DNA of 48,727 bases, taken from assembly GCF_012912105.1 (NCBI RefSeq), contig NZ_QMEA01000068.1, positions 1-48,727 of the forward strand. The letters are read 5' to 3'. Shown one piece after another: positions 1 to 9,629 of this stretch. Position 1 is the first letter of the stretch. Every line of letters begins with the position of its first letter. The stretch is from Brasilonema sp. UFV-L1. GTDB lineage: Bacteria; Cyanobacteriota; Cyanobacteriia; Cyanobacteriales; Nostocaceae. The position numbers and the translations under genes are program-made. The notes under the pieces were generated by a model. The model searched no databases. It saw only the letters and a program-made list of their open reading frames with translations, and was not told the DNA's origin.

Positions 1-45
1 GGGGTGAGGTTGCGCTAACGAGAGGGGCTGGGGGTGAGGTTGCAG
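1..45. repeat. Dispersed GC-rich repeat inside a coding region
   Basis: A 13-bp unit, GGGGTGAGGTTGC, occurs twice (1-13 and 31-43) with AGAGGGG between the copies. The same family, including GGGGTGAGGTT, recurs in the intergenic copy near 2221-2268. Here it is translated in frame as a Pro/Ala/Ser-rich linker of the CHAT-STAND protein. Confidence 0.6.
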
Positions 46-2104
46 CGTTGACAACATCCTCCGTCACAGGCAGGTGAAACACACTCAACCGCGCCAGAAA
101 TTTTCGCTCATCCTCTTCCAACCCACTCAACAGCGTTTGCGCCAAAATCTTTTCTCGAAACTCCTGCTGCGTATTCTCCAACCGCGTCAACAACTCATCT
201 GATTCTAAACCCGGTTGCTTAACTACATCTAACAGCCATTTCAACAAGTGTGGATTGCCGTCGGCTATTTTAATTATCCGCTGTTCGTCTACCTGTTGCT
301 TGACTTGTTTATCTAATTCCCGGCAGATTTTATCAACATCCGCCGAATTCATCGCCGCCAAAGATTCTAAATGCAGTTGGTGCGGTGGTAAGGTATCTTC
401 TTTCAGGTAGCGACAGGTAACAATTAACCGACTTTCAGCTGCATTTTCTTCCAGCGCTGCACAAATCGCTTCTAAAATCCGGTAAGCTTCCGCCGTCATC
501 CGCAGCGAACCATCTTCAATATTCGCTTTCGGGATGTTTTGCTCAAAGTCATCCAGCACCAACAACAACGGACGATCAATTTCTTCTGCTTCAATTCTCT
601 CAAAAAAGTTTTGCAGTCGCCCTTTGAGAGAAACTTTTGGTTCATTCAGCAATGCGGGCACATCTGCAAACCGCTCAAATTTACTAGAAAGTTTATTGAG
701 TAACCCTACCTCATCCAAAGGTCCAATTAACACCACCCGCTCAAAATTCGGACGCTGTGTCTGGACTCGCGTACACAACCGCGCCGCCAAGGAACTCTTA
801 CCCAGTCCACCCATCCCAGCAATAAATACGCCGATGTTGTCGCTGGTTTCTCTCAATGCCCGTAAAAACCGTTGTAGCGGGCGTCTGCGTCCAACAAATT
901 CCCAGCGACTCGCGACTTTCACAATATTGTTTTCATCCAGAAATTCGCTTTCCGGCTGTGTAAATTTCAGCTTCTCCCGCTTTTTAGTTCTCAGCGGTGT
1001 CACTAGTTGCTCAATTTGGCGCGTATCTCGATAAATCCGCAACAGATGCCAGTCGGGACGTTCTTTTGCAATCATTTCCTGTTGCGCTGCTTTGACTGCT
1101 TCTTCTACCGTCGCCCCCGTTGCCAAAGCTTCATAAAATGCTTGTGCAGCAATAATACCCGTCCGATCATACACCGGACGCGCCCAACCTAAAACAACAC
1201 CCGCCCCCATCTTCACCAAAGCCTGCGCCATTGATGGGACTGTTCCCCGGTTGGCGACTTGCCCAGTGTGACAGCCAGAAAGAAAAATTACTCGTGGGAA
1301 GCGTCCCCGAAAGGCTTTCGCCAAATCCTCCACGGTAGTCAATTGTACATTACCCACTTCATCCTCGGTGATGAAACACGGGGTATAATCCTTAATTTTT
1401 CTGCCTTTTGGCAGCAACCCGCCGAAATCTTCTTGAGTATAAATTATCCCGTGCCCTGTCAAGTGAAAGACATCAAAATAGTCTTCTGGATAAGATTTCA
1501 CTAAATTAGTTAATTCCTGAACCGAACCGCTTTCCTCTACAATCAAAGCTAGCGGTTGGTCTTTAGTTGCTTGCAGAATATTTGTTTCTTCCCGCTCATA
1601 ATCAAGAACTGGCTTAATATCTTCCGGCGAAGTCGCCATGAACAGCAACCGCAAAGGACGATTTTGCACGCTAGCCACATTCGTACTACGCTGCTGCACT
1701 GAACGCACAGGCAATACTGCTATATCCTGCCGTTCTAGTAAAAACTCTGTGCCATCATGTAGCAATTCCCACGGCAAATGAGCGAGTCCCAGCGCCACCC
1801 TTTCTGTTTCCGGGTTCAACCCCTGCGCCTCACTGGTTTTAATTAAATCCAGATATATCGTTTGTTCTTCAGCCTCATCCAGCGCCCTTCTCAGCCATCC
1901 TTGCTTACCATCCAGCCATTGGTAAAGTTGGCGTCCTATCTGGAGAAGTAAGGACGGGCGATCGCTCTCATCGGAGTAGTAATTTTGCTCACACAGGTCA
2001 ATGAGTACACCCAACTTTGCTTGATCCAGAGAACGTGAGCCATAATCACAGCGTAATTCAAAAGTTTGCTGTTGACTGAGGGCGAAGGTGAAAGTCAAAG
2101 GCAT
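1..2104 (-). CDS. CHAT protease-STAND NTPase fusion, 3' end outside window
   Basis: The reading frame opens at an ATG (2104-2102) and stays open to the window edge, about 701 codons, so the C-terminus is missing. The N-terminal half is a caspase-like CHAT domain: the histidine lies in LTGHG near residue 214 and the cysteine in LSGCHTG near residue 277. A STAND/NB-ARC-type ATPase follows, with a P-loop (GMGGLGKSS, near 428) and a Walker B stretch (LLLVLDDF, near 515). In this architecture the ATPase and missing C-terminal repeats usually sense a trigger and activate the peptidase, often in defence or programmed cell death; that role is inferred. No signal peptide is visible. The last visible residues (SPPAPLVSATSP) are encoded by a repeat. 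Good Shine-Dalgarno sequence is absent. Confidence 0.88.
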   Translation of the reverse strand, partial: MPLTFTFALSQQQTFELRCDYGSRSLDQAKLGVLIDLCEQNYYSDESDRPSLLLQIGRQLYQWLDGKQGWLRRALDEAEEQTIYLDLIKTSEAQGLNPETERVALGLAHLPWELLHDGTEFLLERQDIAVLPVRSVQQRSTNVASVQNRPLRLLFMATSPEDIKPVLDYEREETNILQATKDQPLALIVEESGSVQELTNLVKSYPEDYFDVFHLTGHGIIYTQEDFGGLLPKGRKIKDYTPCFITEDEVGNVQLTTVEDLAKAFRGRFPRVIFLSGCHTGQVANRGTVPSMAQALVKMGAGVVLGWARPVYDRTGIIAAQAFYEALATGATVEEAVKAAQQEMIAKERPDWHLLRIYRDTRQIEQLVTPLRTKKREKLKFTQPESEFLDENNIVKVASRWEFVGRRRPLQRFLRALRETSDNIGVFIAGMGGLGKSSLAARLCTRVQTQRPNFERVVLIGPLDEVGLLNKLSSKFERFADVPALLNEPKVSLKGRLQNFFERIEAEEIDRPLLLVLDDFEQNIPKANIEDGSLRMTAEAYRILEAICAALEENAAESRLIVTCRYLKEDTLPPHQLHLESLAAMNSADVDKICRELDKQVKQQVDEQRIIKIADGNPHLLKWLLDVVKQPGLESDELLTRLENTQQEFREKILAQTLLSGLEEDERKFLARLSVFHLPVTEDVVNAATSPPAPLVSATSP

Positions 2105-2214
2105 AACTTGAATGAGTAGATTACATAACAAGCTTCACTGTGTTTTCACTACATTCCGGATGAGTTTTGCAGACGCGCCTTATACAAATTCGCCTAATTA
2201 CTTACAATAAAAAG

Positions 2215-2275
2215 ACCCTGCCCCTCTCCTTGGTAAGGAGAGGGGTGCCCGGAGGGCGGGGTGAGGTTCTTCGTT
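2215..2275. repeat. Palindromic GC-rich repeat between the Uma2 and CHAT-STAND genes
   Basis: A perfect 11-bp inverted repeat (CCCCTCTCCTT at 2221-2231, AAGGAGAGGGG at 2235-2245) with a 3-nt loop is followed by GGGCGGGGTGAGGTT. It is the intergenic relative of the coding copy at 1-45. A TAACTGATAACTG-type short repeat follows at about 2310-2335, just beyond the Uma2 stop. The hairpin could also act as a terminator on the + strand, but no gene points at it from that side. Confidence 0.6.
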
Positions 2276-2335
2276 TTTTAGAAATATTTATCCGTAGATG
2301 ATATTACTTAACTGATAACTGATAACTGGTAACTG

Positions 2336-2926
2336 TCAATCAACTTCTGCCTCAAAATCAACCTTATCGTAAATATCAGCTAGCGAAATTTGAAAAGGAA
2401 CCGAACCAAGTGACAGCATCACATCAGCATTTTCGTACTCACTAAACAGCCATTGATTGTTATCAGTTTTAAAGTATTTCTCAACATGCATCGTGTACTG
2501 ATCAATCAGAACATATTCCTGAAAGCTGGAGATAGTTCGGTAAGCAGCAAATTTTTCATCCTTATCATAACTTCTGGTAGATTTTGAGAGAACCTCAGCA
2601 ATCATCAACGGATTTGTGAGGGTGTCTCTCCGTCCTTCAGCAAATTCAAGTTGTCCCGCAATAACCATGACATCAGGATAAGTGTGAATTCGCTTTTGGG
2701 GAATCCAAAGCCGTTGATCGGTGACAAAGACTCGATAAGGCTGACGCTTTAGGGCAAAATTCAATGCACCGCTTAGGTTGAGTGCAATTTGGTTATGATT
2801 GGGTGTACCACCTGTCACAGGGATGATTTCTCCATCAATATATTCATGACGTTCTTCTGAATTAACCTCAAGTTCTAAATATTCCTCAGATGAGTAGTTG
2901 CGCTGCTCTTGTGCTTGCATGATCAT
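2336..2926 (-). CDS. Uma2 family (DUF820) PD-(D/E)XK endonuclease-fold protein
   Basis: This 196-residue protein matches the Uma2/DUF820 family, which is greatly expanded in cyanobacteria and has a restriction-endonuclease-like fold; the biological substrate is unknown. The N-terminus carries the usual SSEEYLELE opening, followed by HEYIDGEII. The putative catalytic residues are Asp85 in PDVMVI, Glu111 in EVLSKST, and a lysine in DKDEKF. The length is normal for the family. The start is ATG at 2926, with a second in-frame ATG six bases later; no strong ribosome binding site separates them. It is separated from the downstream CHAT-STAND gene by a repeat, so cotranscription is doubtful. Confidence 0.85.
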   Translation of the reverse strand: MIMQAQEQRNYSSEEYLELEVNSEERHEYIDGEIIPVTGGTPNHNQIALNLSGALNFALKRQPYRVFVTDQRLWIPQKRIHTYPDVMVIAGQLEFAEGRRDTLTNPLMIAEVLSKSTRSYDKDEKFAAYRTISSFQEYVLIDQYTMHVEKYFKTDNNQWLFSEYENADVMLSLGSVPFQISLADIYDKVDFEAEVD

Positions 2927-3078
2927 GAAAGTTAAACCCCCAATATTTTGAGTTTGTGATTCATCTGGGTGATTTCGTTTAAGGCGATCGCCTTTCTGTG
3001 CTTATATCAATTTCTGCCTAGCTGCGGACATAATGAAATGGGGAAGAAATAACCAATCATTATATTGACTTTTGACAA

Positions 3079-3333
3079 ATGACTAAAAAGCAAAAATTTC
3101 CCTACCTACTCGGTTCTAAATGGACAGCGCAGCAAAAAGTCGATGGCTGGCGACATTTTCGAGTTATCAATCGCAAAAATCAAGGTAAATGGGTCTATGC
3201 CGAGATGGTAGCAGCTTGTGACCCCAATGTCCGTTTCTGGATTAACGCAAAATTGTTACAAGACCGTTCTCAGTGGGAAGCTGGCTGGCAAACCTTGCAG
3301 GAGATGAATTCACCCCAAGAAGAGGTTTCTTGA
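3079..3333 (+). CDS. TIGR02450 family Trp-rich protein
   Basis: This 84-residue protein has tryptophans at regular spacing (SKWTA, DGWRHF, GKWVY, FWINAK, SQWEAGW), matching the TIGR02450 Trp-rich family found in cyanobacteria and some marine proteobacteria. Its function is unknown. The protein is basic at the N-terminus and has no membrane segment. The ATG start follows an AT-rich leader. It stands alone, divergent from the Uma2 gene. Confidence 0.82.
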   Translation: MTKKQKFPYLLGSKWTAQQKVDGWRHFRVINRKNQGKWVYAEMVAACDPNVRFWINAKLLQDRSQWEAGWQTLQEMNSPQEEVS

Positions 3334-3460
3334 ATAGACTTGTTTCTATAGCATAAAGCTCAGTAAATTTTCATATTTGAGAAAAAATTTAACCAAGATG
3401 TCATATGTAAGAAATGTAATAAATTTTTACATTCTTTCAATTGACCTATCACTTTATGAG

Positions 3461-3571
3461 CTAGTAGTCAGCCACATTAATTTTGACGGGTCGTGAGGGC
3501 CGGAAACTGGGTAACTTTTGCGAAACCTGGTTTGGTGATCACCTGTCAAAACTTATGTGGTCGAATACTAG
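3461..3571. repeat. 111-bp element with 30-bp imperfect inverted ends
   Basis: The 30 bases at 3461-3490 match the reverse complement of 3542-3571 at 24 positions. Both arms begin CTAGTA and contain CCACAT and TTTTGAC. As RNA, two of the six mismatches become G-U pairs, so a long hairpin is possible. The 51-nt centre contains the palindrome GGTGATCACC, which runs into the right arm (3534-3543). It could be a miniature inverted-repeat element or a structured RNA; no second copy was found in the window. Confidence 0.55.
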
Positions 3572-3849
3572 TTAATCAGTGGGTGAGCCAGAAGTAAACA
3601 CAGTTCACCCTACTTCACTGATATCTCTGGTCAGAGGCATACGGTTTCATAATTTCACATACGTCTTTTTAATGAAAACTATAGATACAGAAAGATTTTA
3701 AGCTTTTTGTGTTTTGTAACTTTTTTTATAAAGACTGATTATTAAGAAATAAGATATTTTTGTTTGAGCGATTCAAAAGCAATTGAAAATAATCAACAGT
3801 CAAATTCTTCTGATTAAGCCATAATTCACTTGATATAACCCTAATAGAC

Positions 3850-3878
3850 TTGACAACCCCCTTTATTTTCTGTGTAAC
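3850..3878 (+). promoter_or_regulatory. Candidate sigma-70 promoter of chlL
   Basis: TTGACA at 3850-3855 is followed after exactly 17 bp by TGTAAC at 3873-3878, which matches four of six bases of the -10 consensus. Transcription would start near 3885, leaving a leader of about 100 nt before the chlL GTG codon. This is a pattern match only. Confidence 0.4.
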
Positions 3879-3986
3879 TTGCACAATAATGACAGTCACG
3901 AGACCTCACATATCGCCCCCTCAGGCTAGGTGAAGGTAAGTGTTTGAGCCACGAGTTTAACAAGAAGCTATAAGAGGCAAACAACA

Positions 3987-4853
3987 GTGAAACTAGCAGT
4001 TTACGGAAAAGGCGGTATCGGGAAATCCACAACAAGCTGTAATATCTCCGTCGCTTTAGCCAAGCGCGGTAAGAAAGTGTTGCAAATTGGTTGCGATCCC
4101 AAACACGATAGCACCTTCACCCTGACCGGGTTCTTGATTCCAACAATTATCGACACTCTCCAAGAAAAGGATTACCACTACGAAGATGTCTGGCCTGAAG
4201 ATGTCATCTATAAAGGTTACGGTGGTGTGGATTGTGTCGAAGCAGGTGGTCCCCCTGCAGGTGCTGGATGCGGCGGTTACGTCGTCGGCGAAACCGTGAA
4301 ACTCTTGAAGGAACTCAACGCCTTTGATGAGTACGATGTGATTTTGTTTGATGTTCTTGGTGACGTTGTTTGCGGTGGTTTTGCAGCACCCCTCAACTAT
4401 GCTGATTACTGTCTGATTGTGACTGATAACGGCTTTGATGCTTTGTTCGCTGCTAATCGTATCGCCGCTTCAGTACGGGAAAAAGCCCGGACTCACCCAT
4501 TGCGTCTTGCTGGGTTAATTGGTAACCGCACCTCGAAGCGTGATTTGATTGAAAAGTACATAGAAACAGTGCCTATGCCAGTTTTAGAAGTTTTGCCTTT
4601 GATTGAAGATATTCGTGTTTCCCGCGTCAAGGGTAAAACTTTGTTTGAAATGGCAGAATATGACCCCTCTTTAAACTACGTTTGCGATTACTATCTCAAC
4701 ATCGCTGACCAAATTTTGGCTCGTCCGGAAGGTGTAGTGCCAAATGATGCACAAGACCGCGATTTGTTCGCTTTGTTATCCGATTTCTATCTAAATCCGA
4801 ACAAACCACAGGTTGCTAATTCAGAAGAGGAATTAGACTTGATGATTGTATAA
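3987..4853 (+). CDS. chlL: Light-independent protochlorophyllide reductase, iron protein ChlL
   Basis: ChlL is the ATP-dependent electron donor (NifH-like) of dark-operative protochlorophyllide reductase, which lets chlorophyll be made without light. The 288-residue protein has the P-loop KGGIGKST at residues 9-16, and cysteines at 95 (GAGCGG) and 129 (VVCGGF) that ligate the inter-subunit [4Fe-4S] cluster of the homodimer. The start is GTG, supported by AAGAGG at 3972-3977 and by the family N-terminus [10 protein letters not shown]. It precedes the DUF5331 gene and chlN in the same direction; chlB, which completes the enzyme, is not in this window, as is common in cyanobacteria. The closeness to NifH is ancestral: the PPAGAGCGG and chlN context favour ChlL. 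Confidence 0.97.
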   Translation: MKLAVYGKGGIGKSTTSCNISVALAKRGKKVLQIGCDPKHDSTFTLTGFLIPTIIDTLQEKDYHYEDVWPEDVIYKGYGGVDCVEAGGPPAGAGCGGYVVGETVKLLKELNAFDEYDVILFDVLGDVVCGGFAAPLNYADYCLIVTDNGFDALFAANRIAASVREKARTHPLRLAGLIGNRTSKRDLIEKYIETVPMPVLEVLPLIEDIRVSRVKGKTLFEMAEYDPSLNYVCDYYLNIADQILARPEGVVPNDAQDRDLFALLSDFYLNPNKPQVANSEEELDLMIV

Positions 4854-4882
4854 ATCATCTTAGTTCCAGGATGGGGGACAAC

Positions 4883-5683
4883 ATGGCTTTTTTTGATAGT
4901 TTTACAGAGTCTCTAAGGCAAAAGTGGTTGCAATTTTTCCAGGTAAATCGTGACTGGATTTCTTTGCAAATGGAGGTGGAGTCTGTTTACACTCCAGATG
5001 GTGGTAGGCGACCACCTTCTTACCTCATCCTGGGAGTCATTAACGCGTTAGAACCAAAGCTGGCGCAGTTAATGCTACCCTTTTCCAAATTGAATCCTGA
5101 CGCCGATACTTTGGTTGAGGTGCTTGAGTTAAATTTCGATCCAGATATCGCTCTTGGTAACCGTGCCCTTCCCAAATTACGTATGGAAAAACATGGGGAA
5201 GAGTCAGATGTTATCTCTGAAAACTCAAGTGATGAAACACTGACAAATCCTCAAATAAGTGGTTTTGGGCAACAGAGAATAGCTAACAAGTTGGATGTCG
5301 AAGGTACGAATAAGGAAACTTTAAGAGCACTCCATCCAACCAAGGATAATGTGACTAAAGCAAAGGAATTCCAAGCAACCCAAAATCAGGTTGGTGATTC
5401 CTCATCCAACGAGAAAAATTCAAATAACGAGTTTAACCAAGGACATAACTCAGTTGATGAGTTCGGCAACTTTTCTTCTGATGATTTGAAGGAAGTAGAC
5501 AGCAAAACTTCTGTAGCAAGCGCCTCAGATGAGGGTGAATTTGCTGATGTGTTGTCGAATGCTTGGGGTGCCGAAACCACAACCCAAAAAAGAGAAGCGG
5601 ATAACGAAACGTTTTTAGGGGAAGAAAAATCATCCGGTTCTTTTGATGAATCAGAGATTGATCGTCTGTTCCCCAAAAGTTAA
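4883..5683 (+). CDS. DUF5331 domain protein between chlL and chlN
   Basis: This protein of about 266 residues is found between chlL and chlN in heterocystous cyanobacteria and appears to match DUF5331; its function is unknown. The first 95 residues are conserved-looking and aromatic-rich (RQKWLQFFQVNRDW, PPSYLILGVINALEPKLA). The remainder is acidic, Ser/Asn/Glu-rich and probably disordered, ending in a short conserved-looking tail (ESEIDRLFPKS). ATG at 4883 is preferred because GGGGG lies just upstream at 4873-4877; ATG 4871 is an in-frame alternative adding four residues. The 29-nt gap from chlL suggests one transcript, so a role in assembly or control of the reductase is possible but is inference from position only. 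Confidence 0.75.
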   Translation: MAFFDSFTESLRQKWLQFFQVNRDWISLQMEVESVYTPDGGRRPPSYLILGVINALEPKLAQLMLPFSKLNPDADTLVEVLELNFDPDIALGNRALPKLRMEKHGEESDVISENSSDETLTNPQISGFGQQRIANKLDVEGTNKETLRALHPTKDNVTKAKEFQATQNQVGDSSSNEKNSNNEFNQGHNSVDEFGNFSSDDLKEVDSKTSVASASDEGEFADVLSNAWGAETTTQKREADNETFLGEEKSSGSFDESEIDRLFPKS

Positions 5684-5792
5684 CTTATTCTGTTGAATCT
5701 ACAAGCGACTGGCTGGTGGAACCATGTGTCACGCATGATGGCAGCTTGGAGAAAATCTTATGCTTTGCTGCGCTTTTAGTTTTAAAAAATGA

Positions 5793-7211
<1,419 letters not shown>

Positions 7212-7238
7212 TTTCACCTGTGTGTAATACATTTTATT

Positions 7239-7274
7239 GGGTGCGTTGGTGTTTGTCGCGGCGCACCTTTTTTT
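7239..7274 (+). terminator. Rho-independent terminator after chlN
   Basis: GGTGCG at 7240-7245 pairs with CGCACC at 7262-7267 and is followed by seven T residues (7268-7274). It sits 27 bp past the chlN stop and closes the chl cluster. Confidence 0.75.
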
Positions 7275-7352
7275 ATTGAACCGCAGAGACGCAGAGAAGC
7301 CAGTGCGTTGGGCGGGTTTCCCGACTTGAAGCACCTGGCGCGACGCAGAGGA
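7275..7352. repeat. Nested cyanobacterial repeats
   Basis: A common repeat of the type ACCGCAGAGACGCAGAG is interrupted at about 7298 by a second unit whose ends are inverted (GCCAGTGC near 7299, GCACCTGGC at 7331-7339) around GGGCGGGTTTCCCGACTTG; the first repeat resumes as GACGCAGAGG at 7342. The remaining stretch to 7477 holds purine-rich simple sequence and a GCGATCGC site, and no gene. Confidence 0.6.
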
Positions 7353-7477
7353 GGAAAAGAAAGAGAAAAGAGAAAGAAAAGAGCGATCGCGCCGGTTTGG
7401 CAGCAGTTTTCTATTGGCTAGAACACAGGTTTTCCGTAGGGGCACAGCAGTGCTGTGCCCCTACCATTAGGTAATTA

Positions 7478-7696
7478 TCAAAGGACATGGCTTTGATTGT
7501 GATCGTAAACAACAATGATTTCACATTTGCTTTGGAACTCGGAATATGAGTCAAGGGGAATGAAAAGTTCTGCTCCAGGTACAAGTACAATGACATCTGG
7601 ATTAGCATCGTAAATGGTTTGCCAATAAGTGCGATCGCCATAAAATTTTTCAGCAATCTTCGGTAGTGTATCACTATCTTCTACGGTGTAAAACAT
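7478..7696 (-). CDS. Single LysM-domain protein
   Basis: Almost the whole 72-residue protein is one LysM domain: YTVEDSDTLPKIAEKFYGD, then WQTIYDANPDVI and PGAELFIP at the end of the motif. LysM domains bind peptidoglycan or chitin-like glycans. There is no signal peptide, so it is either cytoplasmic or works as a bare binding module; in this family standalone LysM proteins of this size are common and unexplained. The ATG start gives the family N-terminus directly. It faces chlN tail to tail. Confidence 0.8.
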   Translation of the reverse strand: MFYTVEDSDTLPKIAEKFYGDRTYWQTIYDANPDVIVLVPGAELFIPLDSYSEFQSKCEIIVVYDHNQSHVL

Positions 7697-8038
7697 AACG
7701 TTTTCGTTTAATTAGTTATAGTGTAGTAAACAGAAGGAAATAACTTCATAACCTTTTTTCTGACTCTATATAATTGTAAGTGGTCTAAACTTACGCACTC
7801 TTAAAGAATTGTGTAATGGTGGTTGACGTAGGATGAAAAGAACATAAGTATTTATACTTAAAACTTCCAAGTACCCTATCCTCTTACCCAAGGAGTCGGT
7901 AGTATTGAAACCAAAAATTGTTTTGCACCCTTGTCCTGCCCATCATGCTTACAATAAGAGGTAAACAGAAAAGCTGTTTAAAAACACTTGAATTTTTTAT
8001 TACTTAATTTATTACTTAATTTATAAATTGCAATATAT
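7697..8038. other. 342-bp AT-rich gap between divergent genes
   Basis: The region separates the LysM gene (minus strand) from the 96-residue gene (plus strand), so it probably holds both promoters. Just before the plus-strand start, the sequence ATTACTTAATTT is repeated in tandem (about 7999-8023). No open frame worth calling is seen. Confidence 0.5.
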
Positions 8039-8329
8039 ATGAGTCAAGCACCATCTCAAAATGAAAGCCGCGAGATGCTGAAGTGGCTAAACCACAACCG
8101 CCAGATGTTATTGGATTTATATCGAAATCAATATGTTGCTTATAATGCTAATGGCTTGATTGCTCACAGTGAAAACTTGCGTGAAGTTTTAGAGTTGGCA
8201 GAGGCATCAAAGCAGACTTTTGCAATTTATTTAGTTCCCCGACGCACTGCTTCTATCCAAATTTTGCCAATTCGCTTTCGTACAGTGACTCGCCATGATT
8301 GGCAGCCAAATTATCATGTTACTTCTTAA
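8039..8329 (+). CDS. Small hypothetical protein, DUF5678-like
   Basis: This 96-residue soluble protein contains the pattern YVAYNANGLIAHSENLREV followed by a helix and IYLVPRR, which resembles DUF5678 proteins where a short beta-hairpin with a GxxxAHxxxL motif precedes an alpha helix. The function is unknown. The ATG is preceded by a very AT-rich leader with no clear Shine-Dalgarno sequence. The next gene in the same direction starts 100 bp later and shows no obvious functional link. Confidence 0.6.
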   Translation: MSQAPSQNESREMLKWLNHNRQMLLDLYRNQYVAYNANGLIAHSENLREVLELAEASKQTFAIYLVPRRTASIQILPIRFRTVTRHDWQPNYHVTS

Positions 8330-8429
8330 GATCAAGGTTTTGATCACAGAAATTTTGCACCTAATAGAGTTTGCATACGATAAAAGCTAGTTTAAGTTAG
8401 ATAAGAAGATAGTATATTAGTCAAATACT

Positions 8430-9605
8430 ATGAAACATGAACAACAGCAGGATTTAGAGTCTACTTCTATTAAAGAACCAACAACATCCGCTGATATTGA
8501 ACAAAATCCCCAGGAAGTTGAAGAAAAAGTACCTTTTAAACAAAGAACGGAGCGCATTACAGCCTGGAGCGAGTTGATTAAGTCAATAACTCCTTTTATA
8601 TGGGCTGTTGTCATTATCATTGTTCTTATCCCCTTACTAGGCAAAGCTTTAATAACAGATTCGTCTCCTGGAAAATTAAGAGATTCAGAGCAGAATCCTA
8701 CAAAAGAAGTCAGTGTCGTCATTCCACAAATACCCAAAGATATCGACCAAGCACTCGTTACTGCTCTTAAAAATGCACACTCTCAATCAGAGACTTTTGC
8801 TTCAGAACAATTAGATAAATGGGTTGAAGAATTAATGAGCCGTGTTGATGACAATTTTCTCGATTGGTATTTTAATTACTTCAATCAGAAGAAGATGGAG
8901 TTAAAAACTCCTTTTACATGGTTATATTCAGCAGTTCTTCATTGGACAAACGAAAAGAAACCATCTCCAGGAGAAGCAGTAGCCGAAAAATTGACTGAAG
9001 ATTTTCAAACAGAATTTGCTAAGCGTGTCCTCAGACCTAAAATTGCACAGTTAGAATTTGAGAAAATCACAAGAGATAGTGTAAATTTATATCTGGCAGA
9101 ATTAGGTAAAAATCTTTCTAACATTCAAAGCAGTTACAAGATTCCCCAGGGAGATTGGGAGCGTTATCTTGGTGATATTGCAGTGACTATCAATGATATG
9201 GAAGGAAATATTTCTCATTTATCGTTGAAGGTTTTGACTGGTGGAGGTACTTACTTATTTGCAAAAGCAATGATTCCAGCAGCTACAAAACTAGGAAGTA
9301 AAATTGCTGTATCCTTTGCCGGAAAAACAAGTGCGAAAATGGCAGCTAAGACTGGTGGTGTAGTGGCTGGAAAAATTGGAGCACAGTTATTAGATCCGAT
9401 TGTCGGTGTAGGTATAATAATTTGGGATGTTTGGGATTATCATCATACTGTTGCAGTTGAAAAACCAAGATTACGCGAGGCGATTCACGACTATTTGAAA
9501 CAAGTGAAACTTTCTCTTCTAGAAAATCCCGAAAATGGCATCATGGTAGCAATTAATCAAGTGGAAAATGGTATTTTAAAATCAATTCGACCTTCTCTCC
9601 AATAA
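8430..9605 (+). CDS. Unrecognised membrane protein with glycine-rich C-terminal hydrophobic region
   Basis: I do not recognise this 391-residue protein. Visible parts are an acidic/Gln-rich cytoplasmic-looking N-terminus (1-40), one strong membrane segment (about 52-72, FIWAVVIIIVLIPLLG), a mainly helical middle region rich in Trp and Glu (100-260), and a Gly/Ala-rich hydrophobic stretch (about 270-330) with small residues at intervals of four (GSKIAVSFAGK, TGGVVAGKIGAQ), followed by IIIWDVWDYHH and a helical tail. The spaced glycines resemble a glycine zipper that could insert into membranes. A role as an effector or pore-former is speculation; a cell-envelope structural protein is equally possible. 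Confidence 0.6.
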   Translation: MKHEQQQDLESTSIKEPTTSADIEQNPQEVEEKVPFKQRTERITAWSELIKSITPFIWAVVIIIVLIPLLGKALITDSSPGKLRDSEQNPTKEVSVVIPQIPKDIDQALVTALKNAHSQSETFASEQLDKWVEELMSRVDDNFLDWYFNYFNQKKMELKTPFTWLYSAVLHWTNEKKPSPGEAVAEKLTEDFQTEFAKRVLRPKIAQLEFEKITRDSVNLYLAELGKNLSNIQSSYKIPQGDWERYLGDIAVTINDMEGNISHLSLKVLTGGGTYLFAKAMIPAATKLGSKIAVSFAGKTSAKMAAKTGGVVAGKIGAQLLDPIVGVGIIIWDVWDYHHTVAVEKPRLREAIHDYLKQVKLSLLENPENGIMVAINQVENGILKSIRPSLQ

Positions 9606-9629
9606 ATGAGAGTTTTCAAAGACTGATTT

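Larger units (their letters stand above)
3334..3986. other. 653-bp gap upstream of chlL
   Basis: No convincing gene lies here. The left part holds a 111-bp imperfect palindrome (3461-3571), the centre is AT-rich, and the right part holds a candidate sigma-70 promoter and a roughly 100-nt leader for chlL. The minus-strand frame at 3841-4035 overlaps the chlL start and shows no family resemblance. Confidence 0.6.

Noticed and set aside
534-1504. Three plus-strand open frames (166, 61 and 81 codons)
   Set aside because: They lie antisense inside the CHAT-STAND gene, whose minus-strand frame has clear motifs throughout.
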